Assembly: GCA_018433885.1 (NCBI GenBank)
Contig: JAHDQK010000025.1
Location: 1-59,504, forward strand
Reading direction: 5' to 3'
Length of the DNA: 59,504 bases
Source of the DNA: Candidatus Cloacimonadota bacterium
Lineage (GTDB): Bacteria; Cloacimonadota; Cloacimonadia; Cloacimonadales; Cloacimonadaceae
Shown here: positions 43,393 to 52,635 of the stretch, piece by piece
How positions within the stretch are numbered: the first letter of the stretch is position 1
How the letters are laid out: each line of letters opens with the position of its first letter
Position numbers and translations under genes: made by a program
Notes under the pieces: model-generated
What the model was told of the DNA's origin: nothing
Databases searched by the model: none
What the model saw: the letters and a program-made list of their open reading frames with translations, nothing else

Positions 43393-44094
43393 TTACTGCC
43401 GCACTCTACCCACCAGTTCGCCGTTGATCCATCCGCCATCGCCATTGGGTAGATTCACAAACAGCCAATCTCCAGCGGTTTTACGGATATCAAGAATCAC
43501 ACCCTCGTGAATAGTGGCTACCCGTTTCGCGGAGTCCTCCGGATTTTCCCGCAATTCTGCGCTTTCCTCCAGCAATACCGCCTGCCGGTTTCCCTTGATG
43601 CGATACGCTTTGAAGGCGCTTACAGACACGGATATCAGGAGCAGACAGAGCATGGTTCCCAATACCAAGCCCGGCAAGCCGCGTTCTTTGGCAGGATCAT
43701 AGTTTATATACCATAGTAAACTAAGCGAACTGAGTATCAGCAGCCCCAGGTTCAGAACCGCCATCCGGTTCATGTTCATGAAGTCGTAAACTTCCAAAAA
43801 CACTCGCACGAGGAAGAGTCTTTGCGGATACAAATCCCGATCCTTGGACAACCGGATGCTGTAGTTTAGGTTTTCGCGTGCCGCTTTGTGAGCGGAATCC
43901 AGGTGCAAAGCTTTCAAAAAATACAGGCTCGCCATTCCGCTCTGCCCGGTTTGCCAATAGGTAACACCCAGATTGTAATATAGGTCAGGATTTTGTAATC
44001 CTTGTTCATCCAAGGCTTTCAGTTTTTCGAATTCGCTGGCACAGAGGCTGCAGAAAAGCAATAACAGCAAGGTAATCAGAAAACAGCGTTTCAT
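43393..44094 (-). CDS. batE: BatE-like protein (TPR plus SH3-type domain)
   Basis: 233 aa. Signal peptide (MKRCFLITLLLLLFCSLCAS), TPR repeat pair (LYYNLGVTYWQTGQSGMASLYFLKAL), two membrane segments in the middle (VLNLGLLILSSLSLLWYI and LVLGTMLCLLLISVSVSAF), and a C-terminal bacterial SH3 domain (VATIHEGVILDIRKTAGDWL, GDGGWINGELV). This is the BatE arrangement of the aerotolerance/BAT operon. It starts four bases inside batD (ATGA) and ends the operon. Likely a periplasm-facing scaffold for the BAT membrane complex; the biological role of BAT proteins is poorly defined. Confidence 0.85.
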   Translation of the reverse strand: MKRCFLITLLLLLFCSLCASEFEKLKALDEQGLQNPDLYYNLGVTYWQTGQSGMASLYFLKALHLDSAHKAARENLNYSIRLSKDRDLYPQRLFLVRVFLEVYDFMNMNRMAVLNLGLLILSSLSLLWYINYDPAKERGLPGLVLGTMLCLLLISVSVSAFKAYRIKGNRQAVLLEESAELRENPEDSAKRVATIHEGVILDIRKTAGDWLFVNLPNGDGGWINGELVGRVRQ

Positions 44095-45836
44095 TTCACA
44101 CCCCCCAGCCGGCTATAAGCTGAGACAATGGATTGGAGTAGCAGTATATCTCTGCCGATGTCGTCCGCACTCGCCTGTTGTGGGCTGAAGCGATGGCGTT
44201 CGCAGTTATCGATAAACGCTTGTGTTTCGGTAATCAAGCCCGCCGGAATATTCATATTTGCCAGAAGCTCCATTTTCTGCGGAGTAGAAAGACCATTGGC
44301 GATCCCGTATTTCTGGCTTAGATAGCGCATCAAATTACTCTCCGCAATCCTGTAGAAATCGGTGTTGTTTGCGGTCTTGGAATCCCGCAAGAACTTTTGT
44401 AACACTTTATCTGCCATCAATCTGGCATAGGCTTCCGGCTCCCGTTGACGTTTGATGCGCAACAGACTGAAATATAGCCCCACTCCCGTCGCACCTAAAA
44501 CTAAAGCCGCAAGCAGCCAATACCAAAAGCGGGACATCAGGTTCCTGTATGGCGGATACATATCCCTCGCGATCATGGGGCGCAGGGTCTGCGCTTTGCC
44601 ACCATCCAAGAGCCCCGAGAAATAGCTGATCACATTTGCGCTTTGTACTTTTATTGGTTGAGCCTTTGTGCAGTATTCACGGTAGGAGCGAAGGGCGGGA
44701 TCAAACCATGCGAAACGTAGCGCAGGTAAGCTGTATGTTCCTTTCTCGGATGGAACAATGGTATAGTAAAGGGTTCTGCTGCCTTCTATTCCGGCTTTCA
44801 GATTATCCACAGAGGTCGGGCTGGATACCTGCGCATCGCTCTCCGGGAAAGATGGATTGCCAAACTGATTGAAGTTGCCTCTCCCGGATATCCGCAAACT
44901 CAAAGTTACCGCCTCTCCCAGGCTGATCTCATCGGCGCTGATCTCATAGCTTAGTTTGAAGTTTCCCACGGCACCCGTAAAGCCTTGGATATTCTGCGGT
45001 TCCGGCAAAGGCAAGACATCCAGCCAGGCATCCTCGGAGCGCACCGTCTGGCTCATATAGCCAAATTCATAAATTCTGGCGCTCCCGCTAATCTCCGGTG
45101 CCCGCAGTTCCCCGGTCGCGTTTGGGGAAAGTACAATCTGCTTGATCAGTGCCCTCTGAAAGCGTTTACCCTGATGATTCACCACCTCATAGTCCAAGCT
45201 GTTAGGCTGTTCAAAGGGGCTTTTGCCATAGCCGGGGAAATCCTGTTCGTTATTCAGACTAAATGAGCGAACCATCTGATCTGTGTAGAGATAGTATGAT
45301 ACAATAGTAGGCTGACCTTTGTAAACAGTTTGACGTTTGGGTAAAGCCAGGATCATCGTGGTGCCCGTCATCCGCCCCCCCTGCCAGGAAGCGTAAGGAT
45401 CCACTATGGCATTGCCCCCCAAAGCATTAGATGATCCCTGCGATGGCGGAGCGGAACTCTTTATCACAGTTATGCTGATCGGATTGGTGCTGTAAACTTT
45501 GTTACCCACCCTGATCCGCTGAGCCGGAACCTGGGTGCTTCCCACCTTCAGCGGGATGTATATATAGGTGAAAGTGCGGATGTATTCCCGCTCGCTGCGT
45601 AGCCCACTGAGGGTGCTGATACTGCGGCTGGAACTGCGTGTGCTCACGAAGCTGAAGAGTTCGATCTCCGGCGCTTTGGGTTCTGAGAGATCAAACCGGT
45701 TGTTACTCCTGATGCGGATGGTATATTCCAGACGATCTGTCTGACTCAGGCGCGTTTTATTCACGGAGGCATCTACCGAAATCCCAGCCAAAACAAATGG
45801 CATCAGGCAGATTATAGCAAAGATCACACGTTTCAT
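44091..45836 (-). CDS. batD: BatD-like protein
   Basis: 581 aa from the ATG at 45836, which follows the batC stop and opens a signal peptide (MKRVIFAIICLMPFVLAG). It has BatD-type beta-sandwich domains (TRLSQTDRLEYTIRI, IYIPLKVGSTQVPAQRIRVG, GRGNFNQFGNPSFP) and one membrane segment near residue 430 (WYWLLAALVLGATGVGLYF), with a cytoplasmic tail. The upstream 66 residues of the open frame overlap batC and are rejected. It belongs to the BAT operon. Confidence 0.88.
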   Translation of the reverse strand: MKRVIFAIICLMPFVLAGISVDASVNKTRLSQTDRLEYTIRIRSNNRFDLSEPKAPEIELFSFVSTRSSSRSISTLSGLRSEREYIRTFTYIYIPLKVGSTQVPAQRIRVGNKVYSTNPISITVIKSSAPPSQGSSNALGGNAIVDPYASWQGGRMTGTTMILALPKRQTVYKGQPTIVSYYLYTDQMVRSFSLNNEQDFPGYGKSPFEQPNSLDYEVVNHQGKRFQRALIKQIVLSPNATGELRAPEISGSARIYEFGYMSQTVRSEDAWLDVLPLPEPQNIQGFTGAVGNFKLSYEISADEISLGEAVTLSLRISGRGNFNQFGNPSFPESDAQVSSPTSVDNLKAGIEGSRTLYYTIVPSEKGTYSLPALRFAWFDPALRSYREYCTKAQPIKVQSANVISYFSGLLDGGKAQTLRPMIARDMYPPYRNLMSRFWYWLLAALVLGATGVGLYFSLLRIKRQREPEAYARLMADKVLQKFLRDSKTANNTDFYRIAESNLMRYLSQKYGIANGLSTPQKMELLANMNIPAGLITETQAFIDNCERHRFSPQQASADDIGRDILLLQSIVSAYSRLGGVK

Positions 45837-45837
45837 A

Positions 45838-46410
45838 TCACCACCAATTATCGGTACGGGGCGTGCCCTGCCTCTTTTGGTTTTGGCGTTCGCGGGCTTC
45901 CAGGTTGTCCAAAGCCTCCAGCAGATTTCTTGCGTCTTCATCGTCTCGTTTGTCTTCATCGGGTTGTGGCGGAGGAGGAGGGTTGTTTGCCAGCATATCC
46001 AGCGCAAGCTCAAGGTTGGCGCGGGCATCTTCATCTTTGGGGTTGCGGATCAAAGCTTCTTCATAGTTCTTGATCGCTTCCTGATAATCCTTGTTTTGGA
46101 AGGCAGCGTTGCCTTTGTCGTAAAACGCATCGGCAATATCCCCACCCTCTTTTAGGACTCGCTCAAAATCATCCATCGCCTGGAGATAATCACCCTGTTT
46201 GTAGCGGGATTTGCCCAGATTGTGAGCTGCCTCCGGGTCATCCGCGTCCTTCTGGAAAAGCTTTGCTGCGCTCTCAAAACGCTCTTTGTTGAAAAGCAAG
46301 CTACCCAGGCTGGATCTGAAAGCGCTGGGGCGAAACAGTAGTTCTATTACAAACACGAGCAAGATCGCCAACAGGATGATCCATATTGTCCGGCGTTTAC
46401 GGGACATCAC
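45838..46410 (-). CDS. batC: BatC-like TPR protein
   Basis: 190 aa. An N-terminal membrane anchor (IWIILLAILLVFVIELLF), then about three TPR repeats (EAAHNLGKSRYKQGDYLQAM, ADAFYDKGNAAFQNKDYQEA, ALIRNPKDEDARANLELALD), then a proline-rich acidic tail (NNPPPPPQPDEDKRDDED). Matches BatC, which pairs with the VWA proteins BatA and BatB. It overlaps batB by four bases (ATGA). Confident family assignment from order and TPR content. Confidence 0.87.
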   Translation of the reverse strand: MMSRKRRTIWIILLAILLVFVIELLFRPSAFRSSLGSLLFNKERFESAAKLFQKDADDPEAAHNLGKSRYKQGDYLQAMDDFERVLKEGGDIADAFYDKGNAAFQNKDYQEAIKNYEEALIRNPKDEDARANLELALDMLANNPPPPPQPDEDKRDDEDARNLLEALDNLEARERQNQKRQGTPRTDNWW

Positions 46411-47384
46411 TTTACCCTCCGCTCTTGCCTGCGGTAGCTGGAAATCAGGCTTTCCAACGTCAGCAAGATCAACGCTGCTATCGCAAATATGTGGTACTGC
46501 TCCCGATACAAAAAAGTCTTGCGGGTACGGGTATGTTCCTTCTCGTTACGATAGATCTGGGCAAGCACGATCTGAATCTCGGAAGCGGAAGGAGTGATGT
46601 GGAAAAACTCACCTCCGCTGATGGTTGCGATGCGCTCTAAAGTAGCGGCATCCAAGCGTGAAACGTGCTCTGCTCCGGTATAGGGATTTGTGATTATCGC
46701 GCCTTGCTGGCTACCCACGCCCATGGTGTAGATTCTCACTCCATCCGAAGCGAGGTCCCTAGCTTTGGCAACCGCGTTTCCCGGGATGTCTTCCCCATCG
46801 GAGATCAGGATCAACACTCCTCCCCCGCTACCGGCATTGAAGGAAATTCTCGCCATATCCAATGCCCTGCCGATGTCTGTTCCATAGCGGGCGGCGGAAT
46901 CCGAACTCAGGCTACTGAGGACCATCCGCACTGCCTCATAATCATCCGTGAGCGGGCACTCCAGGGTGGGAGCTCCGGCAAAAGAAATGATCCCCACCCG
47001 GTCGGTATCAAGTTGATCCACAAAGGCGGAAACTTGCAGAATCGAGCGCGTAAGACGGTTTGGCTGAATATCCGTGGCGTCCATGCTACGGGAAACATCG
47101 ATGGCAAAGACGATATCCATACCCCTGCTTTGCAGCTCCTGTTCTCTGAAATCCCATTGGGGACGTATCATGGCTATGATCACCAAGACAAAAGCCAAGA
47201 GCAGCAAAAACAACTTCAGTCCGCGGTAAAAAGGAGAAAGCTTGCCCAGATAGATCTGGAAAAACTCCGGCTCCGCGTATCGTTGAAGCCGTTTAGAGCT
47301 TGCCTTTCCCGATCTCAGAATGAACCATGCCAAGAGCGGGACAAAAATCAATAAGTAGAGAAAGTGGAGAGCGTGGATATTCAT
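46407..47384 (-). CDS. batB: BatB-like von Willebrand factor A protein
   Basis: 325 aa. Two N-terminal membrane segments (about 8-22 and 57-73), a VWA domain with MIDAS motif DVSRS (96-100), TDRVGIISFAG and LISDGEDIPG, and a C-terminal membrane segment (HIFAIAALILLTLESLI). Membrane-bound with the VWA domain probably periplasmic or cytoplasmic depending on topology. Neighbour batA is a paralogue; both MIDAS motifs are intact. Part of the BAT operon. Confidence 0.92.
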   Translation of the reverse strand: MNIHALHFLYLLIFVPLLAWFILRSGKASSKRLQRYAEPEFFQIYLGKLSPFYRGLKLFLLLLAFVLVIIAMIRPQWDFREQELQSRGMDIVFAIDVSRSMDATDIQPNRLTRSILQVSAFVDQLDTDRVGIISFAGAPTLECPLTDDYEAVRMVLSSLSSDSAARYGTDIGRALDMARISFNAGSGGGVLILISDGEDIPGNAVAKARDLASDGVRIYTMGVGSQQGAIITNPYTGAEHVSRLDAATLERIATISGGEFFHITPSASEIQIVLAQIYRNEKEHTRTRKTFLYREQYHIFAIAALILLTLESLISSYRRQERRVK

Positions 47385-47390
47385 GCTTTA

Positions 47391-48386
47391 CTACTCCGGA
47401 AACACCGGCATAATCCGGCTTTTAAGCAGGATTTCCAAGCCAATCAGGAGCAACGCGACAGCCAAAAAGATGGGGAATCGCTCTTCCCAATTGTAGTTCA
47501 ACCGCGTGCTGAGCTCGGATTTTTCCAAAGCATCCAGTTCTATCATGATATTACGCAATTCGGCAGCATCAGTGGCTTTGGCGGCGTTGCCCGTGCCGGT
47601 GATGGATGCTATCTGATTCAAGCTTTCCATATCCAGCTCGATTAATGTGGGGATGTTGCGCGTACCAAAAAAGGGATCAGCATAGGGAAAGGGAACCATC
47701 CCGCCGCTACCGACCCCGATCGGATAAACTTTAACATTCAGAGCGGCAGCCATGCGCGCGGCAGCAATGGGATCCACTTCTCCGGTATTACTTACTCCGT
47801 CCGTTATCAAGATCACTATCCGGGATTTTGCGGAACTGTCTTTCAAGCGTGCTACCGCTTTTGCCAGTCCCATACCTACCGCGGTACCGGAAGCCTGCAT
47901 GTTCACTTCCAGCCGGTCCAGAGCGTGCATCACAGCGGCATGATCGTAGGTAAGCGGGCTGGCAGTAATCGCGTATTCCGAAAAAGCGACTAAAGAGAAG
48001 CGATCGTTGGGGCGGCGAGAAACGAAATCCTTCGCCACCTTCACCGCCGCCCCCAGACGGTTCTGAGGCAGAAAATCCAGCGCTAGCATCGAGCCGCTAA
48101 CATCCAAAGCGATAACTACATCCACTCCCTGTTTGCGAAGATCTCGGGAGGCAGTTCCCCACTGAGGACGAGCAAGGGCTAAGATCAATGCCAAGAGAAT
48201 TAATGCCCTGAGACCGGGATACAAATACTTCCCCATGCGCATTCTGCCGGAAATCTTGAGCATCAGTTTCAACCTGCTGGCGGGCAAGGATGGTTTATCG
48301 GGCAGTCTGTACCTAAGCTCCAGATACAAGTATCCGGGGATCAGCAACAACAAGAGCAGGTATGGAGCCTGGGCAAATCTAAACAT
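47391..48386 (-). CDS. batA: BatA-like von Willebrand factor A protein
   Basis: 331 aa. N-terminal hydrophobic segments, VWA domain with MIDAS DVSGS (95-99), DRFSLVAFSEYA and LITDGVSNTGEV, and a C-terminal membrane segment (FPIFLAVALLLIGLEILL). Its ATG overlaps the end of the preceding gene by eight bases. The MIDAS motif is intact (Asp-x-Ser-x-Ser), so metal-dependent ligand binding is likely. BAT operon. Confidence 0.92.
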   Translation of the reverse strand: MFRFAQAPYLLLLLLIPGYLYLELRYRLPDKPSLPASRLKLMLKISGRMRMGKYLYPGLRALILLALILALARPQWGTASRDLRKQGVDVVIALDVSGSMLALDFLPQNRLGAAVKVAKDFVSRRPNDRFSLVAFSEYAITASPLTYDHAAVMHALDRLEVNMQASGTAVGMGLAKAVARLKDSSAKSRIVILITDGVSNTGEVDPIAAARMAAALNVKVYPIGVGSGGMVPFPYADPFFGTRNIPTLIELDMESLNQIASITGTGNAAKATDAAELRNIMIELDALEKSELSTRLNYNWEERFPIFLAVALLLIGLEILLKSRIMPVFPE

Positions 48387-49257
48387 GGGCTGGATTCCCG
48401 GATGCCCTCAGGCACAGGCGCAGAAAGTCTGTCTGGCGCATTATCTCCTCTATGCCCGGCTCTTGCCCGGCAAATTTCACCATGTCCGCATAGTAAAGAA
48501 CCTGCATATATTCCCTGTGCATCCCGGGTTTAAGCCGCGCAAGCTGCTCGGATATCTCGGAGGTGGTCATCTGAATCGCACCAAACGCGAAACTCCGCTC
48601 CAAAAACTCCCTAAGAATCATTGATAACCGGAAGTGATAGGAGATCACATCTTTGTGTTGCAAACCACTGGCAATCAGTTCATCAAGCTGGTTTAGCGCA
48701 ATCTGATAGGCAGGAATAAATGGCGTTGCCGGAGTTACTACCGGTTTCTGGGCTTGGGGTTTCGCGGGCTTGCGCAATGCGGCTATCAACAAAACAATCG
48801 CCAGTGCACTGGCTAAGAATGCCAACAATAGATATAACCAAAATGGAAACTGGAAGGGATACTGTCGTAAGGGTTTGATATCCCGGATCAAGGTATCGCC
48901 CTCGGCTCTGCCGCGCAATACAAACACCCGGAAGGCGTCCGTTTCTCCCCCCACTCCCAATATGCGCGAGTTCTTCAAACTAAGCTTGGGAAACGAGAGC
49001 GAACCTAAACGCAGAGGAACGATTTCCAGCCGGGCAATGCTACCCGTCCCTTGGCTGATTATCTCCTGACCGGTGACCCGGAAATCTGTGAGAGTATCCG
49101 GGATCGCGATCTCACTAAGCGGAAAATCCGTCTCGATGGTAAATTGAAAAGGCATCCCGATCATCAGGCTGTCCACGCCAGTTAAGCTCTGGGATACCAT
49201 CGCTCCCATGCTCCAAAATGTACAGACCATCACCAAGAGTAGCAGAAATCTCTTCAC
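48379..49257 (-). CDS. membrane protein of the BAT operon, DUF4381/BatD-like N-terminal domain, function unknown
   Basis: 292 aa starting at GTG 49257, preferred because GGAGG lies upstream, the start overlaps the DUF58 stop (GTGA), and it opens a signal peptide (VKRFLLLLVMVCTFW). An extracytoplasmic beta-sandwich (about 20-135; PFQFTIETDFPLSEIAIPD) is followed by a membrane segment (WLYLLLAFLASALAIVLLI) and a cytoplasmic helical domain with LNQLDELIASGLQ and FRLSMILREFLERSF, the pattern of DUF4381-like proteins that precede VWA genes in BAT operons. I cannot give a specific function. Likely a stabilising or scaffold subunit. Confidence 0.8.
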   Translation of the reverse strand: MKRFLLLLVMVCTFWSMGAMVSQSLTGVDSLMIGMPFQFTIETDFPLSEIAIPDTLTDFRVTGQEIISQGTGSIARLEIVPLRLGSLSFPKLSLKNSRILGVGGETDAFRVFVLRGRAEGDTLIRDIKPLRQYPFQFPFWLYLLLAFLASALAIVLLIAALRKPAKPQAQKPVVTPATPFIPAYQIALNQLDELIASGLQHKDVISYHFRLSMILREFLERSFAFGAIQMTTSEISEQLARLKPGMHREYMQVLYYADMVKFAGQEPGIEEIMRQTDFLRLCLRASGNPAHV

Positions 49258-50144
49258 TTCTTCCTCCGCAACTTCCGGAGCGCAAAAAACTGCCTGAGCA
49301 CCTTCACATAAGAATCCCGGTTCATAAATAGCAGATGATCGCAACCCAGGCTTTGCAGCTCGGTCTCAAGCTGCTTCTGGCGGAACCCTGTCTGCGCCTT
49401 ATAGTTTTCCCGTAGCTTCTTGCTGCCGGTGTTGATGCACTCCGTGATTCCAGTTTCAGGATCCCTGATCCTCAGATAACCCGCGTCCGGAAGCTCCAGA
49501 TCGCTATTGTCCAAAACCTGCAAGGCTATCACATCATGTTTGCGTGCCAATATCCCCAAAGGCTTTTCGAAACCTCTATCCAAGAAGTCCGAGAGTAAGA
49601 AGATCACCGAGCGTTTCTTCAGGATCCGGGCTGCGTACTCGCAGGCTCCTGCCAAAGACGTGCGGCTGCTTTTGGGTTCATGATACAGGATTTCCCGCAG
49701 AATCTCCAATGCCCTGTTGCGCCCCTTCCGCGGAGGCAGATACTTCTCCAGGGTGTCCGAATACATGATCAAAGAACACCTGTCTCCATTTGCAACCGCG
49801 GAAAAAGCCAAGGTCGCCACTATCTCTGCCACCCGCTCCTTCTTCAGGGCGTAGGATGTGCCCAAAAACAAACTTGCGGAAACATCCACCAAGAAGATCA
49901 CGTTCATCTCTCGGGTTTCCCGGTATTTCTTTACAAAGGGCAGACCCAACCTTGCGGAAACGTTCCAATCGATATCACGATAGTTATCTCCGGGTTGATA
50001 CTCCCGCACTTCGCTGAACTCCAAGCCCTGCCCCCGGAAACTGGAGTGATACTCTCCGCTGAAGATCTCATTCACGATGTTTTTGGTACGGATCTCCAGA
50101 CGGCGTATCTTGCGGATCAGATCGGCTGTGCTAACCAGATGCAC
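49254..50144 (-). CDS. DUF58 domain protein of the MoxR/BAT system
   Basis: 296 aa. DUF58 hallmarks: GQGLEFSEVREYQPGDNYRD then DIDWNVSAR (the GxEFxExRxYxxGDxxRxIDW signature), followed by a degenerate VWA-like domain FLVDVSASLFLG, in which the MIDAS is nearly complete (D-x-S-x-S). Soluble, cytoplasmic. It follows moxR after 17 bases. In families studied, DUF58 proteins act as partners of MoxR ATPases in protein complex maturation. Confident family call. Confidence 0.93.
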   Translation of the reverse strand: MHLVSTADLIRKIRRLEIRTKNIVNEIFSGEYHSSFRGQGLEFSEVREYQPGDNYRDIDWNVSARLGLPFVKKYRETREMNVIFLVDVSASLFLGTSYALKKERVAEIVATLAFSAVANGDRCSLIMYSDTLEKYLPPRKGRNRALEILREILYHEPKSSRTSLAGACEYAARILKKRSVIFLLSDFLDRGFEKPLGILARKHDVIALQVLDNSDLELPDAGYLRIRDPETGITECINTGSKKLRENYKAQTGFRQKQLETELQSLGCDHLLFMNRDSYVKVLRQFFALRKLRRKK

Positions 50145-50161
50145 ATTTATCTCCGAATTGT

Positions 50162-51148
50162 TCAGGGAACTTCGATCTCGTCCAGGATGCGACCGATGAT
50201 TTCTTCGCTCTTGATTTCCTCGGCTTCAGCTTCGTAGGACAATACTATTCTGTGCCGCAAAACATCCTTGCCAATGGCTTTGATATCATCCGGGATCACG
50301 TAGGCTCTGCCTTCCAGATATGCATTGGCTTTAGCAGCCCGCGCCAGGTTGATGCTTGCTCTGGGTGATGCCCCGAAGTTGATGAGGGGTCCCAAGGTGC
50401 CCAGCCGCGGATATCGCTCCGGATGCCTGGTTGCCATTACCAGATGTAGTATGTAGTCGTTCAACTTCTCTTCCATATATACCTTATGCATCACTTCGCG
50501 CATGGCTTCGATCTGGGCAGGTGAAAGCACCGGCTTGATTTCTGCCGGTTTGGGATCCACCATCAGTTTCAGGATGCGTCGTTCTTCTTCCATCGAGGGA
50601 TAGCGGATCAAAAGCTTCATCATAAACCGGTCAATCTGAGCTTCAGGCAGAGGATATGTGCCCTCTTGCTCGATCGGGTTTTGGGTCGCCATTACGAAAA
50701 AAGGCTTGGGTAGAGGTTCACTGGTATCGCCCAAGGTTACCTGACGCTCTTGCATCGCTTCCAAAAGAGCTGATTGCACTTTGGACGGCGCGCGGTTGAT
50801 CTCATCTGCAAGAATGAAGTTAGCAAAAATGGGGCCTTTCTTGGGGCTGAATTCGGCAGTTTTCTGGTTGAAAATCAAGGTACCCGTGATATCTGCCGGG
50901 AGCAAATCGGGAGTAAACTGGATGCGGGCAAAACTGGCTTGAAGACTGCTGGCAAGGCTACTCACGATGAGGGTCTTGGCAAGGCCGGGAACCCCCTCAA
51001 TAAGCACATGGCCATCCGCGAGAATCGCAATTAGCAGCCTGCTGATGATGGCATCCTGTCCGATTACCGCTTTCGCGATTTCTTCTCGGACAAGCCTGAG
51101 TGATGCGGAACTGTTTGCTACTTGTTCTTGAATTTCTTCGATCAACAC
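50162..51148 (-). CDS. MoxR-family AAA+ ATPase
   Basis: 328 aa from GTG 51148 (GGGGG just upstream; a TTG at 51166 would add six residues). MoxR signature: EGVPGLAKT (Walker A, 52-59), LILADEINRAP-type Walker B here FILADEINRAP (115-121), LLEAMQERQVT, VMATQNPIEQEGTYPLPEAQ, and GASPRASINL (sensor 2). It is the chaperone-like ATPase of the BAT system, thought to remodel VWA-containing protein complexes. First gene of the eight-gene operon moxR-DUF58-X-batA-B-C-D-E. High confidence. Confidence 0.94.
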   Translation of the reverse strand: MLIEEIQEQVANSSASLRLVREEIAKAVIGQDAIISRLLIAILADGHVLIEGVPGLAKTLIVSSLASSLQASFARIQFTPDLLPADITGTLIFNQKTAEFSPKKGPIFANFILADEINRAPSKVQSALLEAMQERQVTLGDTSEPLPKPFFVMATQNPIEQEGTYPLPEAQIDRFMMKLLIRYPSMEEERRILKLMVDPKPAEIKPVLSPAQIEAMREVMHKVYMEEKLNDYILHLVMATRHPERYPRLGTLGPLINFGASPRASINLARAAKANAYLEGRAYVIPDDIKAIGKDVLRHRIVLSYEAEAEEIKSEEIIGRILDEIEVP

Positions 51149-51183
51149 ATAACCCCCTGGGTTCAAATATCTGTGGATAACGG

Positions 51184-51213
51184 AAAAAGGGAATCCGGAT
51201 TCACCGTATTCCC
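51184..51213 (-). terminator. probable terminator between rpmB and moxR
   Basis: GGGAAT (51189-51194) pairs with ATTCCC (51208-51213); the minus strand then reads five T (complement of 51184-51188). A 12-base perfect palindrome GAATCCGGATTC (51191-51202) sits inside and could form an alternative stem. The T-run is short, so termination may be partial. It lies 40 bases after the rpmB stop. Confidence 0.5.
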
Positions 51214-51253
51214 GATTATCTAAGCAAAAGCTCTTAGGCGCGTAAGATGTATC

Positions 51254-51451
51254 TTATCTGGATACGGCTTTACGGACTTTATTCGCTTTGAGGCAAGAGC
51301 TACATACTTTTACACGTTTGGTTCCGCTGCCCATAATGGCGCGAATTTCGTGTAAGTTCGGATAGAAACGACGCTTGGTTGCGTTCACGGCGTGTGAACG
51401 ATGGTTCCCAACCTGAGCAGTCTTTCCGCATACATCGCATATTCTTGACAT
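51254..51451 (-). CDS. rpmB: 50S ribosomal protein L28
   Basis: 65 aa: starts [20 protein letters not shown], with [14 protein letters not shown] and [17 protein letters not shown]. The two CXXC pairs (CDVC, CSSC) make it the zinc-binding form. Normal length for bacterial L28. Transcribed alone between the kinase gene and moxR, with a possible terminator after it. High confidence. Confidence 0.97.
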   Translation of the reverse strand: MSRICDVCGKTAQVGNHRSHAVNATKRRFYPNLHEIRAIMGSGTKRVKVCSSCLKANKVRKAVSR

Positions 51452-51519
51452 GATAAACCGTCCCTTAAATTATTGATTTGAGTGCCAAGGTATTTATGCC
51501 GCTGTTTTTGACAAGGCTT

Positions 51520-52635
51520 TTATTTCACACTCTGGGGAATGCGAATATCAAAGCGGCTTCCGCCTTGCTCCAAGGGTATGTATTCCAGCCTGCCCCGATG
51601 CTCTTGCACAAGTTTTCTGCAGATAGGCAAACCCAGTCCCGTTCCGTGAAGCTTACCTTCAGAAACAAAGGGATCAAATATACTTTCTCGGATCTTGATG
51701 GGTACTCCGGGGCCGTTATCTATCACGCTGATTTGAAGCCAGCCGGAGTTGGTGGATGCCAGAATCTTGATTTCTCCATCCGTATTCATGGCTTCGCTGG
51801 CATTTTTGATAAGATTCATCAGCACGCGGCGGATCTTGGCTTCATCAAAGTGAACATAGTCCTTCACCTTGTTTTCCACCAGAAAACTGATATTGCGTCC
51901 CTTCAAGGTAGCCTCGTTGATTTCCTTGAGGTCGTCGAAGAAATCGCTCAAGTTCACTTTTTGAATCAAGGGAGTAGTCTCGACCCCGCGGGCAAAATCC
52001 AGGATTTCACGCACCAGCTGATCGATCAGTTTGGTTTGTTTTACAATGCTCTGGCTGAACTCCCCGCTCCCGGGAAAGAGGCTCTCGATCAATTGTGCGG
52101 TTAGAACGATCACCGTAAGCGGCGTCTTGATATCGTGGATGATCTTGCTGGCTGCCATCCCAATCGCCATCAGGCGGTTTTTGCCGATCATCTCGTCCAT
52201 CAGGCTCACGAAGCGTTCGTTTGTTTCCCTTAAACGTCCGGATAGGGTTCGCATCAGGTTAAACATCACTTCCGGATGCTTGAAAGTAATATTCACAAAG
52301 ACATCTTTGGGGATCAGGAGCAACTCCACATCCTCGATAGCTTCCACAGTTGCGCTACGTGGCTCTTCGTTGATCAAGCCCATCTCGCCGAAGAACTCGC
52401 CGGGTTCTAAAGTAGTAAGATCTGCTTGAGGTGTATCCGGATTGCGCAGGTTCTTGTAAATGCGAACTCTACCTTTACAGATGAAATACAGATTATCCGC
52501 GGATTCTTGTTCCGAGATGATCTGGGATCCCTTATTGAACCTGATGCGCTGAAGATCAGAGGCAAATTTGCTTACTTCTTCTTCCGAAAGACCATGAAAA
52601 ATTCCTATCTTATCACAGGCGTCTAAATGAGTCAT
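51520..52635 (-). CDS. histidine kinase with N-terminal cyclic-nucleotide-binding domain
   Basis: 371 aa from the ATG at 52635; the longer frame to 52818 lacks a ribosome binding site and protein-like sequence, whereas AGGGGGAG lies just before 52635. Residues 10-130 form a cNMP-binding (CRP-like) fold with PGEFFGEMGLINEEPRSATVEA. Then a HisKA/HATPase_c kinase: IIHDIKTPLTVI (H167, phosphoacceptor), NLIKNASEAMN (N box), DNGPGVP (G1), GTGLGLPI (G2). Soluble. No response regulator gene adjoins it, so the partner is elsewhere. Cyclic-nucleotide binding is inferred from the domain; the pocket's PRSATV phosphate cassette is intact. Confidence 0.88.
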   Translation of the reverse strand: MTHLDACDKIGIFHGLSEEEVSKFASDLQRIRFNKGSQIISEQESADNLYFICKGRVRIYKNLRNPDTPQADLTTLEPGEFFGEMGLINEEPRSATVEAIEDVELLLIPKDVFVNITFKHPEVMFNLMRTLSGRLRETNERFVSLMDEMIGKNRLMAIGMAASKIIHDIKTPLTVIVLTAQLIESLFPGSGEFSQSIVKQTKLIDQLVREILDFARGVETTPLIQKVNLSDFFDDLKEINEATLKGRNISFLVENKVKDYVHFDEAKIRRVLMNLIKNASEAMNTDGEIKILASTNSGWLQISVIDNGPGVPIKIRESIFDPFVSEGKLHGTGLGLPICRKLVQEHRGRLEYIPLEQGGSRFDIRIPQSVK

